A stretch of 64,000 bases of DNA from Trinickia mobilis (GCF_017315705.1 NZ_JAFLRF010000004.1:186001-250000); one strand, 5' to 3'. Shown: positions 7,908-16,885, counted from the stretch's first letter. Notes: generated by a model from the sequence alone, not told the origin. Made by a program: numbers and translations.

Positions 7908-8822
7908 TCATTTGATAGGCGGCGTCGGAAACGTCGAATCGCCTTTTGCAAGAACGAAAGTGCAATCCAGCGTGTAATACGGCTCTTTCACTCCGGGATG
8001 GGGGCCGGTGCCGACTTCATGTCGCTCGAACTGTCCGACCAGGTCCCGGGTCACGCCGAACACGACGTCAGAATCCAGATATTCGGCATCGTCGGCGAAT
8101 ATCTGTGAGATCAGCGTCGAGTAACCATCCGCGACCACCACAAAGTGAAGATGTGCCGGGCGATATGGATGGCGCTTCTGAATGCGCAACAAATCCCCGA
8201 CAGGACCATGTGTTGGAACCGGATAGCCAGATGGCCGTATGCTTCTGAAGTTGAAAACGCCGTGTTCGTCAGTTAAGAAATGACCGCGCAGATTCATCTC
8301 GGGCTGGTGCGGGTCCTGATTTTCGTAGAGGCCCGCTGGCGATGCCTGCCACACGTCGACCTTTGCATTGCATATCGGCTCGCGGCGCGTGTCGAGAATG
8401 CGCCCGCTTACGAAGATTGGGGATCCCGGTGTGTCATCCTGCACGATGGATTCGCCGAGCTCGTAACGAGGCGAACCACCGCGATAGAACGGCCCCAGTA
8501 ACGCGCCGCCCGTGCGCTCGTCGTGAGCCGAATTGTTAAGCACTTTGACCAGGGTCGAGAACCCTAGCACGTCGGCTAGGAGCACAACCTCGTTATGGCT
8601 GTCCGTGCAGGTCAGCCCGACCTGTCTGATGAAATCCAGCCCCTGCTCGAACTCCTCGTCTGTCAGCTTCGCTTCATTCAAGAATGCGTGCGCGTGTTTG
8701 ACCAACGCATTCAGAATTTCCTTCAGACGCGGATTTACAGTGTTGCTCATCGCCGCATGGACGATCTCCGTTACCGACGCTGCGTCAGTAACGATACTGC
8801 TGCGCCGCATTAGTCTGGACAT
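7908..8822 (-). CDS. intradiol ring-cleavage dioxygenase (hydroxyquinol/catechol 1,2-type)
   Basis: A 304-residue non-haem Fe(III) intradiol dioxygenase that opens a catechol or hydroxyquinol ring between the two hydroxyls. An N-terminal catechol-dioxygenase dimerisation domain spans about residues 30-110, then the catalytic beta-sandwich. The four iron ligands are present: Tyr166, Tyr200, His224 and His226 (RPAHLHF). The length and the LLGPFYR block fit the hydroxyquinol 1,2-dioxygenase-like branch, but specificity is not certain. GAGGAG precedes the ATG, and a perfect palindromic operator (8836-8849) sits just upstream of it. This is the first gene of the six-gene operon ending at 4381. Confidence 0.9.
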   Translation of the reverse strand: MSRLMRRSSIVTDAASVTEIVHAAMSNTVNPRLKEILNALVKHAHAFLNEAKLTDEEFEQGLDFIRQVGLTCTDSHNEVVLLADVLGFSTLVKVLNNSAHDERTGGALLGPFYRGGSPRYELGESIVQDDTPGSPIFVSGRILDTRREPICNAKVDVWQASPAGLYENQDPHQPEMNLRGHFLTDEHGVFNFRSIRPSGYPVPTHGPVGDLLRIQKRHPYRPAHLHFVVVADGYSTLISQIFADDAEYLDSDVVFGVTRDLVGQFERHEVGTGPHPGVKEPYYTLDCTFVLAKGDSTFPTPPIK

Positions 8823-8835
8823 GCCTCATCTCCTC

Positions 8836-8849
8836 TGCAATCGATTGCA
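8836..8849. promoter_or_regulatory. LacI-type operator, copy 1
   Basis: Perfect palindrome TGCAATCGATTGCA, immediately upstream of the Shine-Dalgarno of the dioxygenase operon. The central CG dyad is typical of LacI-family operators. Confidence 0.88.
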
Positions 8850-9046
8850 TCATACTGCGTGATTGCGCATGTGTCAAAGCAGGAGCTGGAAATTCCTGAG
8901 CACTGGTGCCTGCTCTCAGTTGGACGACCGTGCGGCCGCTTGAGTGCAGCGATCGGCGCTCGGGAGCTGCTCAGCGGTCTGCTGTTGACTCGAATTCAAA
9001 ACACGGGAAGCGACGATCTTGACGGCGCCAGGCGCCCTGCGTATGA

Positions 9047-9060
9047 TGCAATCGATTGCA
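9047..9060. promoter_or_regulatory. LacI-type operator, copy 2
   Basis: The same palindrome, 21 bases before the likely TTG start of the NMT1-like gene. It is 211 bases from copy 1 (about 20 helical turns), so one repressor could loop or control both divergent promoters. Confidence 0.88.
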
Positions 9061-9080
9061 TTTTAACACGGGCGGGACAA

Positions 9081-10028
9081 TTGAAAACTGATCTGGCGAC
9101 TTTAAGCATTCTCGGGTTCGAAGGTGCGTTTAATCTGCCATTCTGGGTTGGCAAGGACCAGCACCTGTTCGAAAAGCACGGCCTAGACGCCGACCTTGAA
9201 TACGTCAAAGGCTCGGTCGACATGATCAACCGGATGAACGCCGGGTCAGCCCATATCGCGTTGACAAGTGTAGACAACGTCATTGCGTACACCGGCGGAC
9301 AAGGCGAAACGGCAAGTGGCAGCGCACCGGATCTGATTGCATTCATGGGCGGCGATCACGGCTTTCTTTCGCTGGTGTCGCGCCCGGATGTCACGTCGGT
9401 TCAGCAACTGAGAGGAAAAACACTATCCGTCGACGCCATGACAACGGGCTTTGCGTACGTCTTGCGTGAGATTCTTTTGCGCAACGACATTACCGCCGAC
9501 GCAGTGACATTCGACGCCGCTGGGGGCACTGGCAATCGATATCGTGCCCTGATGGCGGGCAAACACGATGCGACCCTTGTGCGCACACCTTTCGAAAAAC
9601 TCGCCGCACGGCAAGGATTCAAGACATTAGTCTCGGCCAACGCGCTGTTTCCGGACTATCTCGGCACGGTCGGGGCGGTACTCAAATCATGGGCGACCGC
9701 AAACCGCCCGCAGATGATCGGATTCCTTCTTGCTTACCGCGAGGCGTTGAATTGGATTTTTAACGCTGGCAATTCGACAGCCTGTTGCGAATTGTTGCGC
9801 ACACAGTTTCGTGATCTTTCGGATACGGAGGCGCACGCAGTGCTCGAAGATCTTGTCGACCCTATGCACGGGTTGATCCAGGACATGGAGATTGCGGAAG
9901 CCGGGTTCGCAGAAGTAGCGCGCATCCGGGACACCCATGCGGCGACGCAGATCAGCCAGCCGCGAACGCCTTGCGTGGATCGCCAGTATCTCGATGAAGC
10001 CAGGGCATCGGCGCGTTGGGCGACTTAG
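9081..10028 (+). CDS. NMT1/THI5-like binding-protein-fold protein without signal peptide
   Basis: A 315-residue protein with the periplasmic-binding fold of NMT1/THI5-like ABC substrate-binding proteins (GFEGAFNLPFWVGKDQHLF near the start, GAGSAHIALTS-like and LRGKTLSVDAMTTGFAY blocks). The start is placed at TTG 9081, because an upstream in-frame codon would put the operator at 9047-9060 inside the gene. With this start no signal peptide or lipobox is present, and no ABC permease or ATPase gene is nearby. It could be a cytoplasmic sensor, or an enzyme on this fold as known for 4,5-dihydroxyphthalate decarboxylase; that is speculative. It is under the shared operator. Confidence 0.75.
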   Translation: MKTDLATLSILGFEGAFNLPFWVGKDQHLFEKHGLDADLEYVKGSVDMINRMNAGSAHIALTSVDNVIAYTGGQGETASGSAPDLIAFMGGDHGFLSLVSRPDVTSVQQLRGKTLSVDAMTTGFAYVLREILLRNDITADAVTFDAAGGTGNRYRALMAGKHDATLVRTPFEKLAARQGFKTLVSANALFPDYLGTVGAVLKSWATANRPQMIGFLLAYREALNWIFNAGNSTACCELLRTQFRDLSDTEAHAVLEDLVDPMHGLIQDMEIAEAGFAEVARIRDTHAATQISQPRTPCVDRQYLDEARASARWAT

Positions 10029-10044
10029 GAAGCAGGGGCAAAAA

Positions 10045-10083
10045 AAGCGGGGGTGAACTGCATGAGCGCCCCCCCACCCGCCG
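10045..10083. terminator. possible bidirectional terminator
   Basis: GCGGGGGTG and CCCCCCCACCCGC flank a short loop between the convergent NMT1-like and RidA-family genes. The stem is imperfect and there is an A-run before it, which would be a T-run for the minus-strand gene. Confidence 0.4.
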
Positions 10084-10110
10084 GATTCTCCATATCGCCA
10101 TCGCAGACGA

Positions 10111-10521
10111 CTAGCCAACCACCGCGATTGCCTGCACCTCCAGGAGCATTTCCGGTTTAGCCAGTCCCGCTACAGTAATCAAGGCACTGGCCGGAAAATT
10201 ATCACCATAAATCTCTTTGCGGATTTTGGTGAACTGATCGCCGAATCGCGCGTCTGTGATCGACACGGTCATCGTCACGATGTCCGCCAATGTTCCACCC
10301 GCCTGTTCGAGCGTCTTTCCGATTCGCAAAAAAATCTCGCGTGCTTGTCCAGCGAAATCGCCCGACAGCGACTTGCCGTTCGAGTCTTCGACCACTGTCT
10401 GCCCTGCCAGCCAGACGATTCTGCCCCCCTGCGTGATCACTGCGGGGGAAAACGCTCGCTCTTGTGCAGCATCACGCTTGATATATTCACGAACCTGCTT
10501 TGACGGTTGGTTCTGTTCCAT
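10111..10521 (-). CDS. RidA/YjgF-family protein lacking the usual catalytic arginine
   Basis: A 136-residue RidA/YjgF-like trimeric-barrel protein; GAGG precedes the ATG at 10521, and a longer upstream frame would cover the operator. Family marks include SPAVITQGGRIVWLAGQT and LEQAGGTLADIVTMTV. In archetypal RidA an arginine in VARLP holds the substrate carboxylate and supports 2-imino/enamino acid hydrolysis; here the matching stretch is VAGLAKPEMLLEVQAIA, with glycine in place of that arginine. This fits Rid subfamilies that do not act as classical imine deaminases. It is transcribed from the control region that holds two copies of the palindromic operator, so it belongs to the regulon. Confidence 0.85.
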   Translation of the reverse strand: MEQNQPSKQVREYIKRDAAQERAFSPAVITQGGRIVWLAGQTVVEDSNGKSLSGDFAGQAREIFLRIGKTLEQAGGTLADIVTMTVSITDARFGDQFTKIRKEIYGDNFPASALITVAGLAKPEMLLEVQAIAVVG

Positions 10522-10629
10522 GTTTGCCTCGTTGATTAGGTAATTAAAAAGTAGGGTTCCGGCCATGTGATTCGCGGCACGTCTGGTGACTCGACGCCCC
10601 GCAGGAAGGCGGCTCAGGCGAAGGTCAGA

Positions 10630-10643
10630 TGCAATCGATTGCA
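10630..10643. promoter_or_regulatory. LacI-type operator, copy 3
   Basis: TGCAATCGATTGCA, 109 bases upstream of the RidA-family start codon. It lies in the promoter region shared with the divergent MFS gene. Confidence 0.88.
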
Positions 10644-10782
10644 TTATGTGTCTTCTTGGTCGACGTTGTCAAAGGCTGGTTTTCAGGGTTAACACGGATC
10701 AAAACCCGAAACTATCGCCCCGGAACGGGGCAACGGCTTCAATTTTCCTCCGTTTGAATTTAGGTAAACCCTAGTTCTCTTA

Positions 10783-10796
10783 TGCAATCGATTGCA
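10783..10796. promoter_or_regulatory. LacI-type operator, copy 4
   Basis: TGCAATCGATTGCA, 153 bases from copy 3 and 227 bases before the MFS start codon. This leaves an unusually long leader (10797-11022) in which I see no other gene or clear structure. Confidence 0.88.
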
Positions 10797-11022
10797 ATAC
10801 ATTCGCTCCTGCCCGCAGAATGAAAGCGGCGTATCCGGCATTGAGCGGGACCGAATCAGCGGAGTCATCCGCGAAGCACCAAAGGCACGCGTCAGAAAGC
10901 CGAGTGCGCTGTGAAGCCAAAGAGGACGTCACTGAGTGCGTCGCCACCCGAAAACGGCTGCGCGTGTTCACGACCCGAGTCGATAGATCTGACGAAGTGG
11001 TTCACACAACAGGAGTATCAGA

Positions 11023-12396
11023 ATGCTAGCTGTACAATCTGTAACCGTCCGAACGTTTATCAACGATCGAAAGATGTCCGGCTTTCAGATCCGGACGTTC
11101 TTTCTCTGCTTTCTGATACTCGTTCTCGATGGTTATGACACTGTCGTTCTTGGCTTCATCGCCCCCGCTCTCAAAGTTCACTTTGGCGCGAGCGCTGCAG
11201 AGCTGGCACCGGTATTCGGCGCTGGATTTTTCGGCCTCGCAATCGGTTCATTTTTCTTCGGCCCGCTAGCAGATCGTTTCGGACGGAAAGTCACGCTGAT
11301 CTGCGCGGTATTACTTTTCGGTATGCTTAGTATCGCATCCTCGTGGTCCGCGTCAATCAACATGCTGATCGCGCTGCGCTTCCTGACTGGCCTCGGCTTG
11401 GGCGGGGCCATGCCAAATGCCTACACTCTCGCAGTCGAATATAGCCCCGACCGTCTACGCTCAACGCTTGTCGCTCCGCTTGGCTGCGGCATTTCGGCAG
11501 GCGGAGTGCTGTGTGGCCTTGCCGCATCGCGCATGATCGGGACCTTCGGCTGGCAATCCATGCTGATCTTGGGTGGTGCGTTGCCGCTACTGCTGGCGGT
11601 GATATTGGCTATCTGGCTACCAGAGTCGATGTCTTATCTCGTCACGCGCAATCGCCAGCTCGATGCGCACGCGATTATGCAGCGCATCGCACCAGACGTT
11701 TCATCGGCTCCGCCCCACCTCACTCGCGACGAGACGCCTATGCCTGGTCTTCCAATGACTCAGCTGTTGAGACGAGGTCTGCGCGGCGGTACGTTGTTTT
11801 TGTGGGTTACCGGATTCATGGCATTGCTCGTCGTCTACTTTCTGGGTAATTGGCTGACCCTCCTTATTCAGCAAAGCGGGGTGCCGTTCGATCACGCGTC
11901 GTTGATGACAGCACTCTACCTAGCCGGTAATGCACTTGGCGCTGTTTTGCTTGGCTTTCTGATGGACCGCATGAACCCTCAGTATGTTGTGGCTGGAGCG
12001 TTTCTATGCGCCGCCGTCAGTCTGGCGTCATTTGGCCACCTCACCGGAGTGCCCGCGCTCGCTCTCGTTGCGCTCTTCGTAACGGGCGTCGGCACAGGGG
12101 GCGCGATGACCGGCACCAGCATTTTGTCGGCCGGTTTCTATCCGACGGCTGCGCGCGCCACTGGCGTCGCATGGACACTCGGCATGGGTCGCGTAGGTTC
12201 GATTGTGGGGTCGATGATCGGTGGCCTGATGTTGGCCGCGCACTGGGCGTCCGCAGTCATGTTCGCGGTCGTTTCGATTCCGATTGCAGTAGCGGCGGCC
12301 AGCATATACGGGCTGGCGGTCTATCGTCGACGCAGTCTACAGCCACCGGAGAGTCCCTATTTTGATGTCGCAGTCGGTCAGAGGAATTCGAAATGA
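11023..12396 (+). CDS. MFS transporter, aromatic acid:H+ symporter family
   Basis: A 457-residue inner-membrane transporter with 12 predicted helices. The sequence LDGYDTVVLGFIAPAL in helix 1 carries the DGxD motif of the aromatic acid:proton symporters (PcaK, BenK), and GPLADRFGRK is the loop 2-3 MFS motif; DRMNPQ marks its second-half counterpart. AGGAG before the ATG supports the start. The substrate is therefore likely an aromatic carboxylate or similar organic anion. It is under the shared operator and is followed by a porin gene, giving outer- and inner-membrane uptake for the same compound. Confidence 0.9.
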   Translation: MLAVQSVTVRTFINDRKMSGFQIRTFFLCFLILVLDGYDTVVLGFIAPALKVHFGASAAELAPVFGAGFFGLAIGSFFFGPLADRFGRKVTLICAVLLFGMLSIASSWSASINMLIALRFLTGLGLGGAMPNAYTLAVEYSPDRLRSTLVAPLGCGISAGGVLCGLAASRMIGTFGWQSMLILGGALPLLLAVILAIWLPESMSYLVTRNRQLDAHAIMQRIAPDVSSAPPHLTRDETPMPGLPMTQLLRRGLRGGTLFLWVTGFMALLVVYFLGNWLTLLIQQSGVPFDHASLMTALYLAGNALGAVLLGFLMDRMNPQYVVAGAFLCAAVSLASFGHLTGVPALALVALFVTGVGTGGAMTGTSILSAGFYPTAARATGVAWTLGMGRVGSIVGSMIGGLMLAAHWASAVMFAVVSIPIAVAAASIYGLAVYRRRSLQPPESPYFDVAVGQRNSK

Positions 12397-12651
12397 ACGA
12401 GCACGGTCCGTCGTCTGCGCGCGGACTGCCGGCTAGATCAATCTACGGCGCCGGTTCGACAGGCAAGCGATTACCGACGGCCGTCTGACCAGAGCCCCCG
12501 CGAGGAGTCTTGCACCGGTTGGACAGGCGGCGGTCATCGAGGATGACTCGACAAGCTCTGACAGAATTATTCGTAACTAAGCATATCTTAAATATCGTTA
12601 TCCTTATTAAATTACCGGGTAGAGATATTGAAGGCGCAAAAGGATACAAGC

Positions 12652-13695
12652 GTGAAACTGAAGAGACTTATGCAGGCGATTATTTTGAGCGCCGGACTTA
12701 TCGCTGAAAGCGCGTTCGCGCAGTCGAGCGTTCAGCTGTACGGGATACTCGATGCTTTTGTCGGCGAGAAAAAACTGCTTGGCGGCCACACGGCGGTACT
12801 TGCCGGCAATGGCGGCATGACCTCTTCGTTCTGGGGAATGAGGGGTAGTGAAGATATCGGCGGGGGCACCAGTGTGATCTTTGCTCTCGAGAGCTACGTC
12901 AACATCCAGACCGGACAGTACGGACGTCCAGGCTATCCGTCGGACGGCCTCTTTTCGCGTAACGCATATGTCGGCCTAAAGGGAAACTACGGCACGCTGA
13001 CAGCCGGCCTCATACCGCCCCCGCTCTGGTTCTCGACGATCACGTTCAATCCATTTTTTAATTCGTTCGTGTTCTCGCCTATCGTACTGCATAGCTATCT
13101 TGGCGTGAACGGTCAGGGCGTATTTGGCGGCGCCGGCGAGTGGACGAACTCCGTGGCTTACGCAAGTCCGCTCGTCGGCGGCTTTACTGGAAAGGCGATG
13201 TACTCCTTCGGCAACGAGGCAGGACATTTAGGGCAAAACAAGTGGAGTGGGCAGGTTTCCTATAATCACGGCTCCTTTGCGGCGTCGGCAGTCTGGCAGC
13301 AAATCAAATTCAGCATCACCCCGGGCGATCTGGCAACTTCCCTCCCCGGTTTGACGACACAATCCGTTGCCAACTTCGGCATGTCGTATGGCACCAATTT
13401 CGTTGAACTGTTCGGCCAATATCAACACATCCGGGATCGGGACTCAGCCGGCAACATCGCAATCGACACCGGCCAAATAGGCTTCTCGATACCCGTCGGC
13501 CTCGGCCGCATACTCGGCTCCGACGCGTATTCGAAGAGTTCGGGCGGCAGCACCGTATACCGCAACACATGGGCAATCGGCTACGACTACCCACTGTCCA
13601 AGCGCACGGACATTTACGCGGCCTTTCTGTCCGATCGAGCAAGCCGGCTATCGTCCGGCTATACGCTCGGGGGTGGAATTCGGACAGCCTTTTAG
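12652..13695 (+). CDS. Gram-negative general porin (OmpC-like)
   Basis: A 347-residue trimeric-porin-type outer-membrane protein. The GTG at 12652 is preferred: AAGGA lies upstream and the product then begins MKLKRLMQAIILSAGLIAES with a normal signal peptide ending SAFA before QSSVQLYG. The pattern continues with ALESYVNIQTGQ, SRNAYVGLKGNYGTLTAG and many alternating beta strands, and ends with the terminal Phe needed for outer-membrane assembly. It lies 255 bases after the MFS gene; no copy of the operator precedes it, so it may be cotranscribed or separately controlled. The compound it admits is unknown. Confidence 0.88.
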   Translation: MKLKRLMQAIILSAGLIAESAFAQSSVQLYGILDAFVGEKKLLGGHTAVLAGNGGMTSSFWGMRGSEDIGGGTSVIFALESYVNIQTGQYGRPGYPSDGLFSRNAYVGLKGNYGTLTAGLIPPPLWFSTITFNPFFNSFVFSPIVLHSYLGVNGQGVFGGAGEWTNSVAYASPLVGGFTGKAMYSFGNEAGHLGQNKWSGQVSYNHGSFAASAVWQQIKFSITPGDLATSLPGLTTQSVANFGMSYGTNFVELFGQYQHIRDRDSAGNIAIDTGQIGFSIPVGLGRILGSDAYSKSSGGSTVYRNTWAIGYDYPLSKRTDIYAAFLSDRASRLSSGYTLGGGIRTAF

Positions 13696-13759
13696 CCCAT
13701 CCTGACGACACGGGAAAGGTTCGACAGATGCACCCTCTCCTCGATAAAAGCAGCAGTGA

Positions 13760-14878
13760 CTAAGCGTTGCTCCACGTAGGCTTGGCGCTCTTCGATGCTG
13801 CGGCGCCGGTCGATTTCTTCGCAGCGCTCTTACGAGGAGCAGCCGTCGAACCCCGCACGATTAGTTTCGGCGGCAGCACCACGTTGCGTGCCGGGCTATC
13901 GCGTGTTTCGATGGCTTGCTGAAGGAGGTCGGCAGCCTGGCGCCCCATCTCCTTGTGGCTGATGCGAATAGTCGTCAGGGGAGGCTCGACCATGTCTACT
14001 AGAGGCATGTCGTTATGTCCCACAACCGAGATATCGCGAGGGCAGTTCAAACCTATTTCGCGCAATGCGTCGTACGCGCCTAGCGCAAGCAAGTCGTTCG
14101 CAGCGACGATTGCGGTGATGTCGGGCCGCGCGCTCAAAAGCCGTCGCGCCGCTTCCGCTCCCTGTTCGCGAGTATAGGTACCCGCGAACTCGCACGGGGC
14201 CGAGGTTGCATCGAGACCGTGGGCAGAAAGAGCCTGGATGAAACCGCGGTGCCGCAAAAAGCCGGTTGAATGTTCGGGTGGGCCCGCAAGATGCCCTATT
14301 GTGCGGTGTCCCAGTTCCACCAGATGGTCGACCGCGAGCTGCGCGCCGAGCAAATCGTCCGACACCACCCCGGACAACCGTGTTTCCTTCTCTGCACGAT
14401 TGACCAGAACACTGGGTACGCCCCTTTCAATGCAGAAGGACACAAGCGGATCATCGCGGCTCGCCGTCGCCAGAATGAGCCCATCGACACGCCGGGCGAT
14501 CAATCCCTGGGCAAGATCGAACTGCTTGTTGCTATCACTTCCGACATAGGCAACGATCGTGGAGTAGCCGTGTTCGGAAAGACGCTCCGCCGCACCGGTC
14601 AAAATCGGCGTGAAGACATTAGTCGCAATATCCGGAACCAAAATACCGATTAGCTTGGAACGGCCGGTTCGCAGACTTGCCGCCACAGGATCGAGTCGAT
14701 ATCCCAACGCGTCGGCTGCCTTCATAACGCGTGCGACGGACTCGGGAACGACCATCGATCGCGTGTCCGGATTGAGCGCACGTGAAACGGTCGAGACGTG
14801 CAGCCCTGCCAGTTCCGCGACCTGCTTCATCGTGACAGATCGCCTGTTGTTGCCCGCTGGAGATGATTTTGCTTTCAC
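13760..14878 (-). CDS. LacI-family transcriptional regulator of the catabolic cluster
   Basis: A 372-residue LacI/GalR regulator. The N-terminal helix-turn-helix and hinge (TMKQVAELAGLHVSTVSRAL, then AASLRTGRSKLIGILVPDI) precede a periplasmic-binding-like effector domain, and the protein ends in an unusual Ala/Lys/Ser-rich tail of about 25 residues. It is the only LacI-family gene in the window. Six perfect palindromes with a central CG, the hallmark of LacI-family operators, surround it at 8.8-15.4 kb, and a degenerate copy lies 162 bases upstream of its own start. It is therefore the likely repressor of this cluster, possibly autoregulated. The effector is unknown. Confidence 0.92.
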   Translation of the reverse strand: MKAKSSPAGNNRRSVTMKQVAELAGLHVSTVSRALNPDTRSMVVPESVARVMKAADALGYRLDPVAASLRTGRSKLIGILVPDIATNVFTPILTGAAERLSEHGYSTIVAYVGSDSNKQFDLAQGLIARRVDGLILATASRDDPLVSFCIERGVPSVLVNRAEKETRLSGVVSDDLLGAQLAVDHLVELGHRTIGHLAGPPEHSTGFLRHRGFIQALSAHGLDATSAPCEFAGTYTREQGAEAARRLLSARPDITAIVAANDLLALGAYDALREIGLNCPRDISVVGHNDMPLVDMVEPPLTTIRISHKEMGRQAADLLQQAIETRDSPARNVVLPPKLIVRGSTAAPRKSAAKKSTGAAASKSAKPTWSNA

Positions 14879-15039
14879 GACAGCCCTACCGTTTCGCTTT
14901 CTACATGGAACGTTTCAAGCAACCACGACCAGCAGTAACCCCGCCTTGGCTGATTGCAGGAGGATGAAACAGCCTCGTCAACCGGCCACATCCGGTCGAC
15001 GTCACGCCCCGGATTATAACCAGGCCGCTGCAAATATTT

Positions 15040-15053
15040 TGCAACCGATTGTA
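15040..15053. promoter_or_regulatory. degenerate LacI-type operator, lacI side
   Basis: TGCAACCGATTGTA differs at two positions from the other copies. It lies upstream of the LacI-family gene and could be a weaker autoregulatory site. Confidence 0.55.
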
Positions 15054-15124
15054 TTTAGGGCGGCATGATACGCCTCCCGGGCGCTCGACCCGGCAATTCG
15101 CCCTTCTCAACGCGACTTGAACTC

Positions 15125-15138
15125 TGCAATCGATTGCA
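15125..15138. promoter_or_regulatory. LacI-type operator, copy 5
   Basis: Perfect TGCAATCGATTGCA in the 498-base region between the divergent LacI-family and aldehyde dehydrogenase genes, 223 bases before copy 6. Confidence 0.88.
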
Positions 15139-15347
15139 TTATAGTGATCCATGTCGGAGCCGAACTCCGCCAACGGCAGCTGAATAGCGTTCCTGAAATG
15201 CACATTTTCACTGCAGACAGAAACTGCGACAAAACCGGCGCATGCCTCAGCCACGTTCGTTTTTGATGGCGATTTGCCGTGCGCCTCACGACTGTCGAGC
15301 CGAACGAAACGTCAGATCGACGTTCGTTCGAAGCGGCACCATTTTAT

Positions 15348-15361
15348 TGCAATCGATTGCA
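15348..15361. promoter_or_regulatory. LacI-type operator, copy 6
   Basis: Perfect TGCAATCGATTGCA whose last base is the first base of the AAAGGAG Shine-Dalgarno of the aldehyde dehydrogenase gene. Bound repressor would cover the ribosome-binding-site region of the template. Confidence 0.88.
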
Positions 15362-15376
15362 AAGGAGTTGTTTGAT

Positions 15377-16885
15377 ATGGCCGAGCCATCTCTGGATAGA
15401 TCAAAGCTGAACCGCCCATACTGGAGCGCCATCCTCGGCGGAAAGGCGGTCGAGGTGGACGCAGCTCAGACCTTCTTCGTGGTTGAAGAGGCGGCGACCG
15501 CAAGTCAAATTGCCAAGGTCGTCTCGTCGGACGAAGATCTCGTGGATCGGGTCGTCAGCGATTCGCGGCAAGCGTACGAGTCTGATTGGAAGCATCGCTC
15601 GCCGCGCGAGCGTGCGCAGCTTTTGCATCAGGTCGCAGCCAAAATTCGCGAGCATGCGGACGAACTCGCTGAACTGGAAGCTCGCGAAGTCGGTAAGCCC
15701 AAGCGCGACGCATTGCGCTTCGATGTCTCTTACTGTCATGCCTGTTTCGACTACTTTGCCGGTCTTGCCGATACGCTTCACGGCGAGATCCTGGACCAGG
15801 GGCCGATTGAAGCGCGTGTTCTTTTTGAGCCGTACGGCGTGGTAGCCGCGATTCTGCCGTTCAATTGGCCCCCCATTCACTTTGCCAAGAAATCCGCGCC
15901 CGCGCTGGCTGCCGGAAACACCGTCGTCGTCAAACCCGGCGAGCAAGCGCCGCTAACGGTTCTTCGACTAGTCGAGCTGGCCAATCAGGTGCTGCCGCCG
16001 GGCGTCCTGAACGTTGTTCCCGGCATCAAGGCGGGTCCCGCGCTCGCATCGCACCCGAAAGTCGAGCGCATCAGCTTTACTGGAGCGACGGCAACGGGCC
16101 GTCGGGTTTTGCAAAGTGCCGCGGAAAACATTACTTACGCAACGATGGAGCTTGGCGGCAAGAACGCCCTGCTCGTGCTGGAAGACGCCGACATGGAAGT
16201 CGCGCTAAACGTCGCGCTCGAAGGCATGTTCTATAACCAGGGTGAGGCATGCACCTCCACCGCCCGCATCCTCGTCCACGAATCCCGGTACGCTGAGTTC
16301 GAAGAGAAATTTGCGCGCGCAACCGAGAAGCTGGTGGTCGGCAATGGTCTCGACGCCCGAACCGATATCGGACCGATGGTCGACGCAAAACAACGAGACC
16401 GTGTGATGGGATATATCGATATCGCGCTACGTGAAGGCGCAAGAATGGTCACGCAGGGCAAGCTTCCCGACGACGAGCAATACAAAAACGGTTACTGGGT
16501 GCCGCCGACGGTCCTCGGCGACGTCACGCCGACAATGACGGTTGCACAGGAAGAGATTTTCGGCCCAGTTGCATGTCTGATGCGATTCAAGAGCGAGGAT
16601 GAGGCGGTCGAGATCGCGAATGGGACTGCTTACGGTCTGACCGCGGCGATTTGCACAACCGACGAGAACCGAGCGTGGAAACTAGCGCCGAGGCTGGACG
16701 CAGGCATGATTTTCGTCAATAACTATATGCGCCGCGCGTTCCTCGGATCGCCGTTCGGCGGCGTGAAGGGTAGCGGTTTCGGCCGCGAAAACGCGACGGA
16801 AACCTTGAAGGAATTCGTGCGCTCGAAGAACGTTCGTTTCCCTTCCGGTAAAGCGCCCATCCCAACCTGGCCGCCGAAGGATTGA
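15377..16885 (+). CDS. NAD(P)-dependent aldehyde dehydrogenase
   Basis: A 502-residue aldehyde dehydrogenase. The ATG at 15377 has AAAGGAG ten bases upstream; a longer upstream frame would swallow the operator. Recognisable are the cofactor-binding stretch ILPFNWPPIHFAKKSAPALA, FTGATATGRRV, the general-base Glu in TMELGGKNALL and the nucleophilic Cys in NQGEACTSTARI. It oxidises an aldehyde to the acid in the cytoplasm. It shares the operator set with the ring-cleavage operon and is followed after 105 bases by an amidohydrolase gene, probably in one transcript. The natural aldehyde is unknown. Confidence 0.9.
   Translation: MAEPSLDRSKLNRPYWSAILGGKAVEVDAAQTFFVVEEAATASQIAKVVSSDEDLVDRVVSDSRQAYESDWKHRSPRERAQLLHQVAAKIREHADELAELEAREVGKPKRDALRFDVSYCHACFDYFAGLADTLHGEILDQGPIEARVLFEPYGVVAAILPFNWPPIHFAKKSAPALAAGNTVVVKPGEQAPLTVLRLVELANQVLPPGVLNVVPGIKAGPALASHPKVERISFTGATATGRRVLQSAAENITYATMELGGKNALLVLEDADMEVALNVALEGMFYNQGEACTSTARILVHESRYAEFEEKFARATEKLVVGNGLDARTDIGPMVDAKQRDRVMGYIDIALREGARMVTQGKLPDDEQYKNGYWVPPTVLGDVTPTMTVAQEEIFGPVACLMRFKSEDEAVEIANGTAYGLTAAICTTDENRAWKLAPRLDAGMIFVNNYMRRAFLGSPFGGVKGSGFGRENATETLKEFVRSKNVRFPSGKAPIPTWPPKD

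Noticed and set aside
8859-9080. upstream extension of the NMT1-like gene
   Set aside because: It would place a perfect operator palindrome inside the coding region and adds residues unlike the family; TTG 9081 is a better start.
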